DNA from: Metabacillus indicus LMG 22858
GTDB taxonomy: Bacteria; Bacillota; Bacilli; Bacillales; Bacillaceae
Length of the DNA: 64,000 nt
Assembly: GCF_000708755.2 (NCBI RefSeq)
Contig: NZ_JGVU02000002.1
Span: forward strand, 1,612,001 to 1,676,000
Reading direction: 5' to 3'
Shown here: positions 8,992-18,644 of the stretch, one piece after another
Position numbering within the stretch: the first letter of the stretch is position 1
How the letters are laid out: each line of letters starts with the position of its first letter
Made by a program: the position numbers and the translations under genes
Notes under the pieces: generated by a model
Database searches by the model: none
Told to the model about the DNA's origin: nothing
Seen by the model: only the letters and a program-made list of their open reading frames with translations

Positions 8992-10710
8992 TTAATCTTC
9001 CATCGTCGACAAATCACCTGTCGGCAGATCAAGTTCCCATGCTTTCAGGACGCGGCGCATGATTTTTCCGCTGCGTGTTTTAGGCAGCTTGTCGCGGAAT
9101 TCGATTTCGCGAGGTGCCGCGTGTGCAGCAAGGCCTTTTTTGACGAAGTTGCGGATTTCCTCTTTAAGTTCATCCGTCGCCTCGTAGCCGTCGCGAAGGG
9201 CGACAAACGCCTTGATGATTTCGCCGCGGACAGGATCAGGTTTGCCGATGACGCCTGCTTCTGCAATGGCAGGGTGTTCGACAAGCTTGCTTTCCACTTC
9301 AAACGGCCCAACTCTCTCCCCTGAAGTCATGATGACATCATCAATTCTTCCCTGGAACCAGTAGTAACCGTCCTCATCTTTATAGGCAGAGTCGCCTGAT
9401 ACATACCAGTCGCCCGGCATGAAATAGGATTCGTACTTTTCTTTGTTGTTCCAGATCGCATGCATCATGGAAGGCCAGCCCTTTTTAATGGCAAGGTTGC
9501 CCATGCGGTACGGCGGAACTTCATTTCCCTGATCATCCACTATGGCAGCCTGGACGCCTGGAATCGGCTTGCCCATAGAGCCCGGTTTGATTTCCATGGA
9601 CGGGTAGTTGCAAATTACCTGCGCGCCTGTTTCCGTCATCCACCACGTATCGTGGATCCTGTTATCAAACACTTTTACTCCCCATCTGACAACTTCAGGA
9701 TTAAGAGGCTCTCCGACACTCAAAACATGTCTTAATGAGCTTAAATCATATTGTTTAACGAGTTCGTCTCCTGCTCCCATCAGCATGCGGAAGGCAGTCG
9801 GCGCACTGTACCATACGGTAACGCCATAGTTTTGGATCGTTTCATACCAATGCTCCGGCTTAAATCTGCCTCCAACGATGACATTGGATGCACCGTGAAG
9901 CCATGGTCCGAAAATGCCGTATACTGTACCCGTTACCCAGCCTGGATCTGCTGTGCACCAGTAAACGTCATCTTCCTTCAGGTCAAGCACCCAGCTGCCT
10001 GTCTGGTAATGCTGGACCATCGCCTGATGGACATGAAGCACACCTTTAGGTTTTCCTGTTGAACCGGACGTATAATGAAGAAGAAGTCCGTCCGTCTTTT
10101 CTACCCATTCTATTTCGAGCTTCGTGCTAGCGGTTTTTATTCTTGTAAGGAAATCTATGTACGGACCATCTTCATTTACATTTTCTCCAACTAATACAAC
10201 ATGCTTTAAAGCAGGCAGATCGTTGAACGGAACACGCTCAAGAAGTTCAGGCGTTGTCACGATGACTTTAGCCTCGCTGTCTTTCAGGCGGTCGCTTACT
10301 GCCCCCTCCATGAATGCCTCAAATAATGGACCAACGATGGCGCCCAGTTTGATGGCTCCAAGGACAGTAAAATAAAGCTCGGGCGTTCTCGGCATGAAGA
10401 CAAACACTCTGTCGCCTTTTTCAACATCTGCACATTGGCGGAGAATATTCCCTGCTTTATTTGAGTGTTCTTTCATTTCTTTAAACGTATACTTCTCTTC
10501 TCTTTCAGGGTCCCGGTAGTACAAGGCAACCTTGTTCTTCCGGAAAGATTCTGCATGTTTGTCAATTGCTTCGTATGCAGCATTGATTCTTCCTGTTTCC
10601 GACCACGAGAGGTTTTTTTCTGCCTCAGACCAGTCAAAATGGTCATAGGTTTTTTGGTAGTCTTCAAGATTGTGGTTCCCCTTTGCTGCTGGCAGCGCTT
10701 CCAACTTCAT
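8992..10710 (-). CDS. acsA: Acetyl-CoA synthetase
   Basis: 572 residues, the length of B. subtilis AcsA. The adenylate-forming P-loop YTSGSTGKPKGV and the C-terminal core SGDSAYKDEDGYYWFQGRIDD are clear. The lysine acetylated by AcuA lies in PKTRSGKIMRR near the C-terminus. It converts acetate, ATP and CoA to acetyl-CoA. The ATG at 10710 follows AGGGGG; the longer frame (to 10773) would start inside the -35 box. It is divergent from acuABC, whose products switch its activity off and on. Confidence 0.97.
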   Translation of the reverse strand: MKLEALPAAKGNHNLEDYQKTYDHFDWSEAEKNLSWSETGRINAAYEAIDKHAESFRKNKVALYYRDPEREEKYTFKEMKEHSNKAGNILRQCADVEKGDRVFVFMPRTPELYFTVLGAIKLGAIVGPLFEAFMEGAVSDRLKDSEAKVIVTTPELLERVPFNDLPALKHVVLVGENVNEDGPYIDFLTRIKTASTKLEIEWVEKTDGLLLHYTSGSTGKPKGVLHVHQAMVQHYQTGSWVLDLKEDDVYWCTADPGWVTGTVYGIFGPWLHGASNVIVGGRFKPEHWYETIQNYGVTVWYSAPTAFRMLMGAGDELVKQYDLSSLRHVLSVGEPLNPEVVRWGVKVFDNRIHDTWWMTETGAQVICNYPSMEIKPGSMGKPIPGVQAAIVDDQGNEVPPYRMGNLAIKKGWPSMMHAIWNNKEKYESYFMPGDWYVSGDSAYKDEDGYYWFQGRIDDVIMTSGERVGPFEVESKLVEHPAIAEAGVIGKPDPVRGEIIKAFVALRDGYEATDELKEEIRNFVKKGLAAHAAPREIEFRDKLPKTRSGKIMRRVLKAWELDLPTGDLSTMED

Positions 10711-10744
10711 CTTAATTCCCCCTTGTTCAGTGTATACATCCTCT

Positions 10745-10773
10745 ATTATAGAACAGTTTCTATCTTTTCTCAA
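10745..10773 (-). promoter_or_regulatory. SigA promoter of acsA
   Basis: Leftward -35 TTGAGA (10768-10773), 17-bp spacer, -10 TATAAT (10745-10750). The start would be near 10738, giving a leader of about 28 nt. Confidence 0.75.
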
Positions 10774-10799
10774 TTTTTAAAAAAATCCTGGTTTTTTCG

Positions 10800-10813
10800 T
10801 GTAAACGCTTCAT
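10800..10813. promoter_or_regulatory. Candidate cre (CcpA) site between acsA and acuA
   Basis: TGTAAACGCTTCAT matches the cre pattern TGNAANCGNWNNCW except near its 3' end. It sits about 16 bp upstream of the likely acuA -10 box (TATAAT 10830-10835) and about 60 bp upstream of the acsA start. Glucose repression of acsA and acuABC through CcpA is known in B. subtilis. Confidence 0.55.
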
Positions 10814-10872
10814 TTTCTATTTTTTCTAGTATAATAGATGATAGTTCAGCAGATTAAAAAGGCGGTGAATGA

Positions 10873-11505
10873 ATGGAACACCCGAAAACGTACAACGCAA
10901 AAGAGATAAAAACTCCGTTTGGCCCCCTTATTATCGAAGGACCCATTAAGCCTGAAAAACTGGCAGGACTTGAATTTCACAAGGATCTGACCGCCTTCAG
11001 GCAGCCTGAGCAGCAGCATAAGGCACTGGTCGAAATAGCGGGACTTCCGGAAGGCCGGATTATTATTGCAAGAAATCGCCATACCATTGTCGGGTATGTT
11101 ACATATTTGTATCCTGATCCTCTTGAAAGATGGTCAGAAGGTAAGATGGAAAATTTGATTGAACTCGGTGCGATTGAAGTCATACCTGAATTCCGGGGCT
11201 TCTCTGTGGGGAAAAATCTTCTGAGAGTTTCGATGATGGATGATGCCATGGAGGATTATATCACCATTACAACCGAGTACTACTGGCACTGGGATTTAAA
11301 AGGAACCGGGCTGAATGTATGGGAATACAGGAAAGTCATGGAGAAGATGATGAATGCAGGCGGCCTTGAATGGTATGCGACAGATGAACCTGAAATCAGC
11401 TCTCATCCTGCAAACTGCCTAATGGCGAAAATAGGGAAAAGAGTCGATCAGGACTCCATTCAGCAGTTTGACCAATTGAGATTCAAAAACCGCTTTATGT
11501 ACTGA
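10873..11505 (+). CDS. acuA: AcuA, GNAT protein acetyltransferase acting on AcsA
   Basis: 210 residues, as in B. subtilis. The GNAT fold is recognisable from IIARNRHTIVGYVTYLYPD, then LIELGAIEVIPEFRGFSVGKNLLRVSM (the acetyl-CoA-binding motif around residues 100-120). In B. subtilis AcuA acetylates the catalytic lysine of acetyl-CoA synthetase and inactivates it. It is the first gene of acuABC with a GGCGGTGA ribosome site. A TATAAT at 10830-10835 is its probable -10. Confidence 0.95.
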   Translation: MEHPKTYNAKEIKTPFGPLIIEGPIKPEKLAGLEFHKDLTAFRQPEQQHKALVEIAGLPEGRIIIARNRHTIVGYVTYLYPDPLERWSEGKMENLIELGAIEVIPEFRGFSVGKNLLRVSMMDDAMEDYITITTEYYWHWDLKGTGLNVWEYRKVMEKMMNAGGLEWYATDEPEISSHPANCLMAKIGKRVDQDSIQQFDQLRFKNRFMY

Positions 11506-11544
11506 TATGTTTCGTTCATGCTTTAAAACAAAGGGGTAATAAGA

Positions 11545-12189
11545 ATGATCGTCGAACAAATCATGAATAAAAACGTCGTTACGCTTCAGCCGGATGCAAC
11601 CATTGCTGAAGCCATTGAAAGAATGGCTGAACACCGAATCCGCCATATTCTTATTGTGTCAGGAAACGACATGCTCGCAGGCATCGTTTCAGATAGGGAC
11701 ATAAAGGATGCGAGTCCTTCCATATTCGAACTGACCAATGACCGGGAAACGCTGAATAAACCGCTCAAATCCATCATGAAAACAGATGCGATTACCGGAC
11801 ATCCGCTTGATTTTGTCGAAGAAATCTCGTCTATATTCTATGAGCATAAAATTGGATGTCTGCCGATCATCAAGCACGGAAAGCTAGTGGGGATTGTGAC
11901 AGAAACGGATCTTCTCCATACATTCGTTCAGCTGACAGGCGCTGACCAGCCCGGCTCTCAGATTGAAGTAAAAGTTCCGAATGTATCAGGAGTTCTTTCA
12001 GAAGCAGCTGCTGTTTTCAGCAGGCACAATGTGAATATATCGAGCGTGCTGGTTTATCCTGATCAGGACGAACGGTTTAAGATCCTCGTCTTCAGAGTTC
12101 AGACAATGAATCCGATGCCTTTAATTGAGGAGCTTGATAAAGAAGGCTATACCGTTCTGTGGCCAAATGTACCGGGGATTTCGTCATGA
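11545..12189 (+). CDS. acuB: AcuB, tandem CBS-domain plus ACT-domain protein
   Basis: 214 residues. Two CBS domains (about 1-60 and 75-130, [26 protein letters not shown] and [11 protein letters not shown]) are followed by an ACT domain (~140-214, [29 protein letters not shown]). CBS pairs usually bind adenine nucleotides and ACT domains bind amino acids, so it may sense energy state. Its role in acetate/acetoin metabolism is unresolved. Its stop overlaps the acuC start (ATGA), implying translational coupling. Confidence 0.95.
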   Translation: MIVEQIMNKNVVTLQPDATIAEAIERMAEHRIRHILIVSGNDMLAGIVSDRDIKDASPSIFELTNDRETLNKPLKSIMKTDAITGHPLDFVEEISSIFYEHKIGCLPIIKHGKLVGIVTETDLLHTFVQLTGADQPGSQIEVKVPNVSGVLSEAAAVFSRHNVNISSVLVYPDQDERFKILVFRVQTMNPMPLIEELDKEGYTVLWPNVPGISS

Positions 12190-13358
12190 AAGAAAATATT
12201 TTCATCTACTCCCCTCTTTTTCAGCAGTACAAATTCAGCCAGGACCACCCATTCAACCAGCTTAGAGTAGAGCTGACCTATGATCTGCTGAAAAAGATGA
12301 ATGCATTGTCTGATGATGAGCTCGCAGCACCGAGGATGGCCACTGATGAAGAGCTTGCACTCGTTCACGACAAAAAGTACATAGAAGCTGTTAAAAAAGC
12401 GGGAGCGGGAGAACTGGATCAAAAAGAGGCAATGAATTACGGAATTGGAACGGAAGATACTCCTATTTTTCCAGGCATGCATGACGCCGCAGCTCTTCTT
12501 GTCGGAGGCACGCTTGCAGCAGTAGAGCATGTTATGGAAGGAAAATCCAAAAGAGCCTTGAATCTTGGAGGCGGGCTTCATCACGGCTTCCGCGGCAAGG
12601 CTTCCGGATTCTGCATATATAACGACAGCTCTGTTGCGATCAAGTATATTCAGAAAAAGTATCAGGCGAAAGTGCTCTATATAGATACAGATGCCCATCA
12701 CGGAGACGGCGTGCAGTGGACTTTTTACGATGATCCTTCTGTCTGCACCCTTTCCATTCATGAAACCGGACGCTACTTATTTCCTGGGACAGGCAATGTG
12801 ACAGAGCGCGGCGCAGGACAGGGCTACGGGTATTCGTTTAATATCCCGCTTGATGCCTTTACTGAAGATGAATCCTGGATGGATGCCTACAGGCAGTCTA
12901 TTCGGGAGGTTGCCGCTTTCTTTAAGCCAGATGTGATTCTTACCCAAAACGGCGCCGATGCTCACTTTTATGATCCTCTTACCCATTTCGCGACAACGAC
13001 CGCTATTTTCAAAGAAATTCCTAAGCTCGCTCAGGAAATCGCTGATGAGTACTGCGGAGGAAAATGGATTGCCGTCGGCGGAGGCGGGTATGACATTTGG
13101 AGAGTTGTCCCAAGGGCATGGGCGATGATCTGGCTTCAGATGAAGGATCTTCCTGCAGAAGGAAACCTTCCTCCCGAGTGGATTGAACACTGGCAGTCAA
13201 AAGCCCCTGTCACTCTTCCTTCCTTCTGGCACGATTCAAAGGATGACTATAAAGCCATCCCAAGAAAGCTTGAAATTGAAGAGAAAAATGCGCAGACGAC
13301 CGCTAAAGCTCTTTTTCCGATCCGTCAGAACAAGGCGAAAGACAGACACTCTCTTTAA
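12186..13358 (+). CDS. acuC: AcuC, class I HDAC-like protein deacetylase
   Basis: 390 residues of the arginase/histone-deacetylase fold. LGGGLHHGF holds the active-site His pair, and [11 protein letters not shown] (about residues 166-176) supplies zinc ligands and the second His-Asp dyad. In B. subtilis AcuC removes acetyl groups from AcsA and reactivates it. The start at 12186 overlaps the acuB stop (ATGA). An in-frame upstream extension inside acuB is rejected. It faces ccpA across a shared terminator. Confidence 0.95.
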   Translation: MKENIFIYSPLFQQYKFSQDHPFNQLRVELTYDLLKKMNALSDDELAAPRMATDEELALVHDKKYIEAVKKAGAGELDQKEAMNYGIGTEDTPIFPGMHDAAALLVGGTLAAVEHVMEGKSKRALNLGGGLHHGFRGKASGFCIYNDSSVAIKYIQKKYQAKVLYIDTDAHHGDGVQWTFYDDPSVCTLSIHETGRYLFPGTGNVTERGAGQGYGYSFNIPLDAFTEDESWMDAYRQSIREVAAFFKPDVILTQNGADAHFYDPLTHFATTTAIFKEIPKLAQEIADEYCGGKWIAVGGGGYDIWRVVPRAWAMIWLQMKDLPAEGNLPPEWIEHWQSKAPVTLPSFWHDSKDDYKAIPRKLEIEEKNAQTTAKALFPIRQNKAKDRHSL

Positions 13359-13366
13359 ACCTGAAA

Positions 13367-13397
13367 AAAGGCATGAATCGCAGGGATTCATGCCTTT
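13367..13397. terminator. Shared terminator between acuC and ccpA
   Basis: AAGGCATGAATC, loop GCAG, then GATTCATGCCTT, flanked by A-run and T-run so that it can act for both convergent genes. Confidence 0.9.
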
Positions 13398-13400
13398 TAC

Positions 13401-14405
13401 TTATGATTTTGTCGATTGTCTTATTTCAATGCGGTGCGGAAGCTCAACGATATGATTTTCCACTTCTTCTTTGTTCATCAGCTTTGTCAATAAGCGCATA
13501 GCTACAGCTCCGATGTCATAAGTCGGCTGTACAACGGTCGTCAGCTTAGGACGGACCATTGATGCAAGCTTCGTGTTGTCAAATCCGATGATTTCAATGT
13601 CATTCGGAATCACATAGCCCATGTCCTGAGCGGCATGTACAACTCCAAGCGCCATTTCATCAGTTCCTGCAAAGATCGCAGTCGGTTTATCAGAGAGCTC
13701 ATTGATTTTCTCAAAAGCCTCAAGGCCTGAATCATACGTGTAGTCACCCTCTGTGATCAGCGCTTCATCAGCGTCAATGCCGGCTTCTGACAGGGCACGC
13801 AGATAGCCTTTCATTTTCATTTCTTTATTGATCGGCTCTTCCATTGGTCCTGTTACATAACCGATGCGCTTATGGCCTTTTTCAATCAGCATGGACACAG
13901 CATCAAAGGATGCCTGCTCATAGTTGATGTTTACTGAAGGCGTCACTTCATTTACATCTACAGAAGCAGCAAGAACGATCGGTACAGGGGAGCGTTTAAA
14001 CTCTTCCACATGCTCGTCTGTAATGTTTCCGCCCATGAAGACAATTCCGTCCACTTGCTTTCCAAGCATCGTGTTCAGCAGGTGAAGTTCCTTGTCTCGG
14101 TTTTGATCTGAATTACTCAAGATAATATTGTATTTGTACATAGTTGCAATATCTTCAATTCCGCGGGCAAGTTCTGCATAAAATGTACTTGAGATATCAG
14201 GGATAATGACCCCTACAGTTGTTGTTTTTTTGCTCGCAAGTCCTCTTGCAACAGCATTTGGGCGGTAGCCGAGACGATCAATGGCTTCAGACACCTTTTT
14301 GCGCGTTGTCGGTTTTACATTCGGGTTGCCGTTTACAACCCTTGATACTGTAGCCATGGAAACATTTGCTTCACGGGCTACATCGTAAATCGTAATATTG
14401 TTCAT
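13401..14405 (-). CDS. ccpA: Catabolite control protein A (LacI family)
   Basis: 334 residues, identical in length to B. subtilis CcpA. The LacI HTH is at the N-terminus ([20 protein letters not shown], hinge VKPTTRKKV), followed by a periplasmic-binding-protein-like core that binds HPr-Ser46-P. It is the master regulator of carbon catabolite repression. The ATG at 14405 follows GAAGGAG; the upstream extension is rejected. A perfect cre lies about 110 bp upstream, suggesting autoregulation. aroA lies upstream in the same direction, with a terminator between. Confidence 0.97.
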   Translation of the reverse strand: MNNITIYDVAREANVSMATVSRVVNGNPNVKPTTRKKVSEAIDRLGYRPNAVARGLASKKTTTVGVIIPDISSTFYAELARGIEDIATMYKYNIILSNSDQNRDKELHLLNTMLGKQVDGIVFMGGNITDEHVEEFKRSPVPIVLAASVDVNEVTPSVNINYEQASFDAVSMLIEKGHKRIGYVTGPMEEPINKEMKMKGYLRALSEAGIDADEALITEGDYTYDSGLEAFEKINELSDKPTAIFAGTDEMALGVVHAAQDMGYVIPNDIEIIGFDNTKLASMVRPKLTTVVQPTYDIGAVAMRLLTKLMNKEEVENHIVELPHRIEIRQSTKS

Positions 14406-14512
14406 TTTCCTACACTCCTTCGAAATCCATCTATATGTATAGTTAGCATTTACAATTATTGAAAGTAACATGTCATCATTATGAATTTATATGTACATAA
14501 TGATACGATACT

Positions 14513-14527
14513 ATGAAAACGTAAGCA
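14513..14527. promoter_or_regulatory. cre site upstream of ccpA
   Basis: ATGAAAACGTAAGCA matches WTGNAANCGNWNNCW at all defined positions. It lies 108-122 bp upstream of the ccpA start codon, between the aroA terminator and ccpA. Confidence 0.6.
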
Positions 14528-14645
14528 ATCTATTTACAGCGTTTTTACGCAATATAACCGTATTTGTTCATAAATGAGCAAAGTTTTTCATAAACAGCAC
14601 TGTTTTCTATCATAAATAAAACCTCATCATGTTGCAAGCAAAACA

Positions 14646-14695
14646 AAATCAGGGTGCCGTGCGGATTCAAGAATTCTCTCCTCCGCGGCACCCTG
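14646..14695 (-). terminator. aroA terminator
   Basis: Ten-base arms CAGGGTGCCG and CGGCACCCTG surround a 26-base loop, with a T-rich tract on the leftward side. Some readthrough into ccpA may occur. Confidence 0.75.
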
Positions 14696-14705
14696 AAAAG
14701 GTTTT

Positions 14706-15782
14706 TTATGCTTTAACTTTAATTAAAGGTTTAATTTCATTCATGAAATCAGCAAACTGATCGAAGTCCATCTGCTGGGCAGAATCTGACAGTGCAACCG
14801 CCGGGTCCGGATGAACCTCTGCCATTACGCCGTCTGCTCCGATTGCAAGTGCAGCTTTAGCACATGGAATAAGCAAATCGCGGCGTCCTGTTGAATGCGT
14901 CACATCAACAAGTACCGGCAAGTGCGTTTCCTGTTTTAAAATAGGAACCGCTGAAATATCAAGCGTGTTGCGTGTTGCTGTTTCATACGTTCTGATGCCG
15001 CGTTCACACAGGATGATCTGATCATTTCCCTGTGAAATGATGTACTCGGCAGCATTCACAAATTCATCAAGAGTTGCCGCAAGACCGCGCTTCAGGAGCA
15101 CAGGCTTATTAACGGCACCGGCAGCTTTCAGCAGCTCAAAGTTCTGCATGTTGCGTGCACCGATCTGAATGACATCAATGTATTGAATTGCGATTTCGAT
15201 ATCTGCCGGGTTGACGATTTCACTGATGACAGCCATATCGTACTCATCGGCAACGCGTTTTAGTATTTTCAGGCCTTCTACACCAAGACCCTGGAAATCG
15301 TAAGGGCTTGTGCGCGGTTTGAACGCACCGCCGCGAAGCAGGCGCACTCCTTGTTTCTTGGCTTCTTCAGCAACAGCAGCAACCTGCTCATAGCTTTCAA
15401 CTGCGCATGGACCGGCAATCAGTACCTGGCTGCCGTCTCCGATTTTAACTCCTTTTACATCCACAATCGTATCTTCAGGTTTCTTTTTACGAGAAACTAA
15501 AAGCGCCTTGCGGTGGTCGTCTTCCTGAAGCTCAAGACTCGCTTTAAAGATTTCTTTGAATATATGCTGAATGGTGGAATCCTCGAAAGGTCCGTCATTG
15601 TTTTCTTTCAATTTATTAAGCATTCTTCGTTCACGGACAGGATCATATCGATTAACGCCCTGCGCTTCCTTGGCTTTACCAATATCCTGTACTAACTTTC
15701 CTCGCTCATTAATCAGCTGTAAAATCTGCAGATTAATCTCTTCTGCTCTCTCTCGCAATGCTTCTAACTCGGCGTTACTCAT
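14706..15782 (-). CDS. aroA: Chorismate mutase / DAHP synthase
   Basis: 358 residues, as in B. subtilis AroA(G). The N-terminal AroQ chorismate mutase (~1-85, [20 protein letters not shown] and [10 protein letters not shown]) regulates the C-terminal 3-deoxy-7-phosphoheptulonate synthase (~105-358; [39 protein letters not shown]). It performs the first step of the shikimate pathway, with chorismate or prephenate feedback through the mutase domain. The ATG at 15782 is preferred over 15791 because AAAGGATG is then 8 bp away. Confidence 0.96.
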   Translation of the reverse strand: MSNAELEALRERAEEINLQILQLINERGKLVQDIGKAKEAQGVNRYDPVRERRMLNKLKENNDGPFEDSTIQHIFKEIFKASLELQEDDHRKALLVSRKKKPEDTIVDVKGVKIGDGSQVLIAGPCAVESYEQVAAVAEEAKKQGVRLLRGGAFKPRTSPYDFQGLGVEGLKILKRVADEYDMAVISEIVNPADIEIAIQYIDVIQIGARNMQNFELLKAAGAVNKPVLLKRGLAATLDEFVNAAEYIISQGNDQIILCERGIRTYETATRNTLDISAVPILKQETHLPVLVDVTHSTGRRDLLIPCAKAALAIGADGVMAEVHPDPAVALSDSAQQMDFDQFADFMNEIKPLIKVKA

Positions 15783-16106
15783 CTGACTCATCCTTTCCCG
15801 TTTTTATAGAAACCGGCAAACCGGCTTGTACATGCATCTTATTCAAGCATCTGACCGTATTCCCGGCAGATGCATTATGCACTGAAAAGAAAATAGTAAT
15901 CATTTTCTTTTGTAATTAGTGATAATTATATACAAAAACAATCCTGTTGTCACGCATTTTTCTTTAACATTTAAACGCTTTTAAGCAATAAAGCGTTTGA
16001 GCGATTGTTTTTGCAGTCTTTTTCAGGAGTCTGCTTGAGGCACGGCTGATGTTTTTTCGAATTCAGCCGATAAACTAGATAAGAATAAATGAAAGAGGTG
16101 CTGTTC
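15783..16106. other. aroA promoter region and divergent upstream region of the FtsA-like gene
   Basis: The leftward promoter for aroA has -35 GTGACA (15948-15953) and -10 TATAAT (15925-15930) at 17 bp. Its leader contains a 7-bp hairpin (GCATCTG 15848-15854, CAGATGC 15867-15873). A perfect 8-bp inverted repeat (AAACGCTT 15973-15980, AAGCGTTT 15991-15998) lies upstream of aroA. It has no T-run and may be an operator. No gene is seen. Confidence 0.55.
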
Positions 16107-18227
16107 ATGAAAGCAGCTGACCATACATTCGCACTCGATATCGGCACGCGTTCAGTCGTGGGACTGCTTCTCTCTGAGCGCAGCGGCGTGTTTGAAGTCA
16201 TTGATGCCGTCATGGAAGAACATAATGAGCGCTCAATGCTCGACGGTCAGATACACGATATTCAAGCTGTGGCTAAAGTCATTGTATCCGTAAAAGAAAA
16301 GCTCGAAAAAAAATATGGACCTCTGACGAAAGTCAGCGTTGCCGCAGCAGGAAGAGCGCTTAAAACACTTCGTGCAGAAGCATCCATCGATATAACAGGA
16401 AAACCGATTCTCGAAGATGAGGCAGTCTCCCAGCTCGAATTAATGGCCGTTCAGCTCGCACAGCAGGAAATCGCCCAGAAAGAAACCGGCATGGCTGGCT
16501 ATGACTGCGTGGGCTACTCTGTTATTTCCTATAAGCTTGATCAGCAGGAGATCGGCAGCCTGCTCGACCAGCAGGGGCATAACGCATCTGCCGAAATAAT
16601 TGCTACCTTCCTGCCTAAAGTCGTAACAGAGTCTCTCCTGGCTGCTTTAAAAAGAGCAGACTTAGAAATGCTTGCCATGACACTTGAACCGATTGCAGCC
16701 ATCAATGTGCTGATACCGGCATCTATGCGAAGGCTCAATGTGGCTCTGGTTGATATTGGGGCAGGCACATCTGACATTGCCATTACAAGCGAAGGCACGG
16801 TTACTGCATACGGAATGGTGCCCGCAGCAGGAGATGCCATTACAGAAGCTGTTTCAGACGAGTTTTTGCTTGATTTTCATGAAGCAGAACGGGTGAAAAG
16901 AGAGCTGAATACATCACAGATCATCCGTTTTAAGGATATCCTTGGGTACGAAAAAAGTGTTTCAAAAGAAGCAGCCGCAGCTTCCATACAGCCTGCCGCT
17001 TCCCGTCTTTCGAAATTAATCAAAGAAGAAATCCTTTCCCTCAACAGCGGAAAGCCGCCAAAAGCTGTCATGCTGATTGGTGGAGGCAGCTTAACTCCCG
17101 GACTGCCTGCCCTGCTTGCAGAACAATTGTCGCTGCCTGAAGACCGCATTGCCATTAGAGGAATCGAAGCGATTCAGCAGCTTCATCTCTCAGATAGCTT
17201 AGGAAAAGGACCGGAGCTTGTAACACCGATCGGAATCGCGATTACTTCAAGCATCAATCCGATTCATTATGTCAGTGTCAGTGTCAACGGACAGAAAGTG
17301 AGACTTCTTCAGATGAAAAAGCGGACCGTCTCTGACAGCCTGCTGTCATCCGGCATTCAGCTGTCAGGCTATTACGGCAAACCCGGACTTGCCTATTTTG
17401 TTTCAATCAACGGCCGCTCTGTGACCGTTCCCGGCACCTACGGCGAAGCACCGGTCATCAGTAAAAACGGAAGGCGCTGTTCAGTAGATGAAGAACTTCA
17501 GAACGGAGATGAAATAACGATTCAAAAAGGGAAAGACGGCCACTCCCTCCCTGTCGTCATTTCAGATTTGATCGATGTTGTACCGGAAAAGAAAATCATT
17601 TTAAACGGCGAGCAGGTTGCAGTGCAGGCGAAGCTCTTAAAAAATGGAACACCGGCTGACCCCAATGACCCGGTCGCTGACAGAGATGTGATTACTTATA
17701 CATTCCCTGACAAAGTCATGGACCTTTTCCAGGACGCGTCAAGATGCACTCCCTTCTGCCTGTCTATTGACGGACGGTTAGTCCATCTGGACGCATTCTC
17801 AGGAAAAATCACGATTAACCATGAAAAAGCACATCCGGATTCCTCTTTCAAAGAACGGGATCAAATAACGGCTGTCCGCAAAAAAAGGCCTTCTCTCGGC
17901 CAGGTGCTTTCTGCTCTTGAAATGGATGCCTATGAATCCATCACCATTTTCTACAATCAAGAACCGACTGTCATCAAAAAAATGCTTCTTCACGTATACA
18001 GAGGAGGCATATTGCTCTCCTTATCTGATGAGATCCGAAGCGGCGATGACCTGAAGATTCAAAAACAGCAGGCAGGCTCCTTCATCTTCCAGGACGTGTT
18101 CAAAGCTGTTGACGTCACATTCCCCGCTCAGACGAACAAGCGCTTCCTCCTGCTGAAAAATGAACAGGAAACAAGCTTCCACGAAGAGCTCTCTCCGGGG
18201 GATAGGCTGAGTATAAAATGGATTTAA
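16107..18227 (+). CDS. FtsA/PilM-like actin ATPase with C-terminal beta-grasp-like repeats
   Basis: 706 residues. The N-terminal ~375 residues follow the FtsA/PilM actin fold: phosphate-1 LDIGTRSVVG (10-19), phosphate-2 VDIGAGTSDIAI (~215), adenosine motif MLIGGGSLTPGL (~322). It lacks the C-terminal amphipathic membrane helix of true FtsA. Instead, residues ~385-706 contain about five modules of 53-61 residues, each ending in a GD.I-type strand (NGDEITI ~466, DRDVITY ~525, ERDQITA ~584, SGDDLKI ~645, PGDRLSI ~698), reminiscent of ThiS/MoaD/TGS beta-grasp folds. The ATG at 16107 follows AAAGAGGTG. It stands alone on the plus strand. The role is unknown; it may be a scaffold for an envelope or secretion machine. 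Confidence 0.8.
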   Translation: MKAADHTFALDIGTRSVVGLLLSERSGVFEVIDAVMEEHNERSMLDGQIHDIQAVAKVIVSVKEKLEKKYGPLTKVSVAAAGRALKTLRAEASIDITGKPILEDEAVSQLELMAVQLAQQEIAQKETGMAGYDCVGYSVISYKLDQQEIGSLLDQQGHNASAEIIATFLPKVVTESLLAALKRADLEMLAMTLEPIAAINVLIPASMRRLNVALVDIGAGTSDIAITSEGTVTAYGMVPAAGDAITEAVSDEFLLDFHEAERVKRELNTSQIIRFKDILGYEKSVSKEAAAASIQPAASRLSKLIKEEILSLNSGKPPKAVMLIGGGSLTPGLPALLAEQLSLPEDRIAIRGIEAIQQLHLSDSLGKGPELVTPIGIAITSSINPIHYVSVSVNGQKVRLLQMKKRTVSDSLLSSGIQLSGYYGKPGLAYFVSINGRSVTVPGTYGEAPVISKNGRRCSVDEELQNGDEITIQKGKDGHSLPVVISDLIDVVPEKKIILNGEQVAVQAKLLKNGTPADPNDPVADRDVITYTFPDKVMDLFQDASRCTPFCLSIDGRLVHLDAFSGKITINHEKAHPDSSFKERDQITAVRKKRPSLGQVLSALEMDAYESITIFYNQEPTVIKKMLLHVYRGGILLSLSDEIRSGDDLKIQKQQAGSFIFQDVFKAVDVTFPAQTNKRFLLLKNEQETSFHEELSPGDRLSIKWI

Positions 18228-18228
18228 G

Positions 18229-18262
18229 AAAAGCGGAGCCGCTGTCGGCTCCGCTTTTCTTT
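18229..18262. terminator. Shared terminator of the FtsA-like gene and ytxJ
   Basis: AAAAGCGGAGCC, loop GCTGTC, then GGCTCCGCTTTT, with A/T tracts on both sides. It serves two convergent genes. Confidence 0.9.
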
Positions 18263-18594
18263 TATTCGTTTGATGCAGCCTGCTTCAAAGAGTCTGCTGT
18301 GATTTTCCAGTGTGATTCATTCCAGACAACCTGCTTGTCCTTAAACAGAAGGGCCTGAGGCGATTCGTGCCTGATGCCGTAAGTTTCGGCAATATGGTTA
18401 GATAGCGGTCTTGCTTCCTGCACGTTCAGGTAATAGGCGGGAATGGAATCATTCCCTTCTGTAAACGCGGAGAACTCAGAAAAAGCGGCCTGGGCAATCG
18501 GGCACGTTAAGCTGTTTTTAAAGAAAAGGAATGCAGCTTCTTGCTCGGCGATTTTCTGGAAGTCTTCTACAGTATCAATTTTTACTTTTGGCAT
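18262..18594 (-). CDS. ytxJ: YtxJ, monothiol bacilliredoxin-like protein (BrxC)
   Basis: 110 residues of the thioredoxin fold with a single active-site cysteine, Cys31 in SLTCPIAQ. This is the hallmark of YtxJ/BrxC, a bacillithiol-dependent redox protein that debacillithiolates proteins. The cis-Pro-like segment ESPQALLFKDKQVVW supports the fold. It lies downstream of ytxG-ytxH but behind a terminator (18645-18687), so it needs its own promoter or readthrough. Confidence 0.9.
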   Translation of the reverse strand: MPKVKIDTVEDFQKIAEQEAAFLFFKNSLTCPIAQAAFSEFSAFTEGNDSIPAYYLNVQEARPLSNHIAETYGIRHESPQALLFKDKQVVWNESHWKITADSLKQAASNE

Positions 18595-18644
18595 GATTTT
18601 TGGCCTCCACTGGTTTTACCTACATTTTATACGAATAAATGACA

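Noticed and set aside
8776-9324. 182-residue rightward open frame at the acsA 3' end
   Set aside because: It starts inside the tandem array, runs antisense through acsA, and lacks a ribosome site.
12147-12761. 204-residue leftward open frame over acuC
   Set aside because: It is antisense to the conserved deacetylase, has no ribosome site and no recognisable domain; it is a shadow frame.
16107-18227. True cell-division ftsA
   Set aside because: The C-terminus lacks the membrane helix, the protein is ~280 residues too long, and ftsZ is not adjacent.
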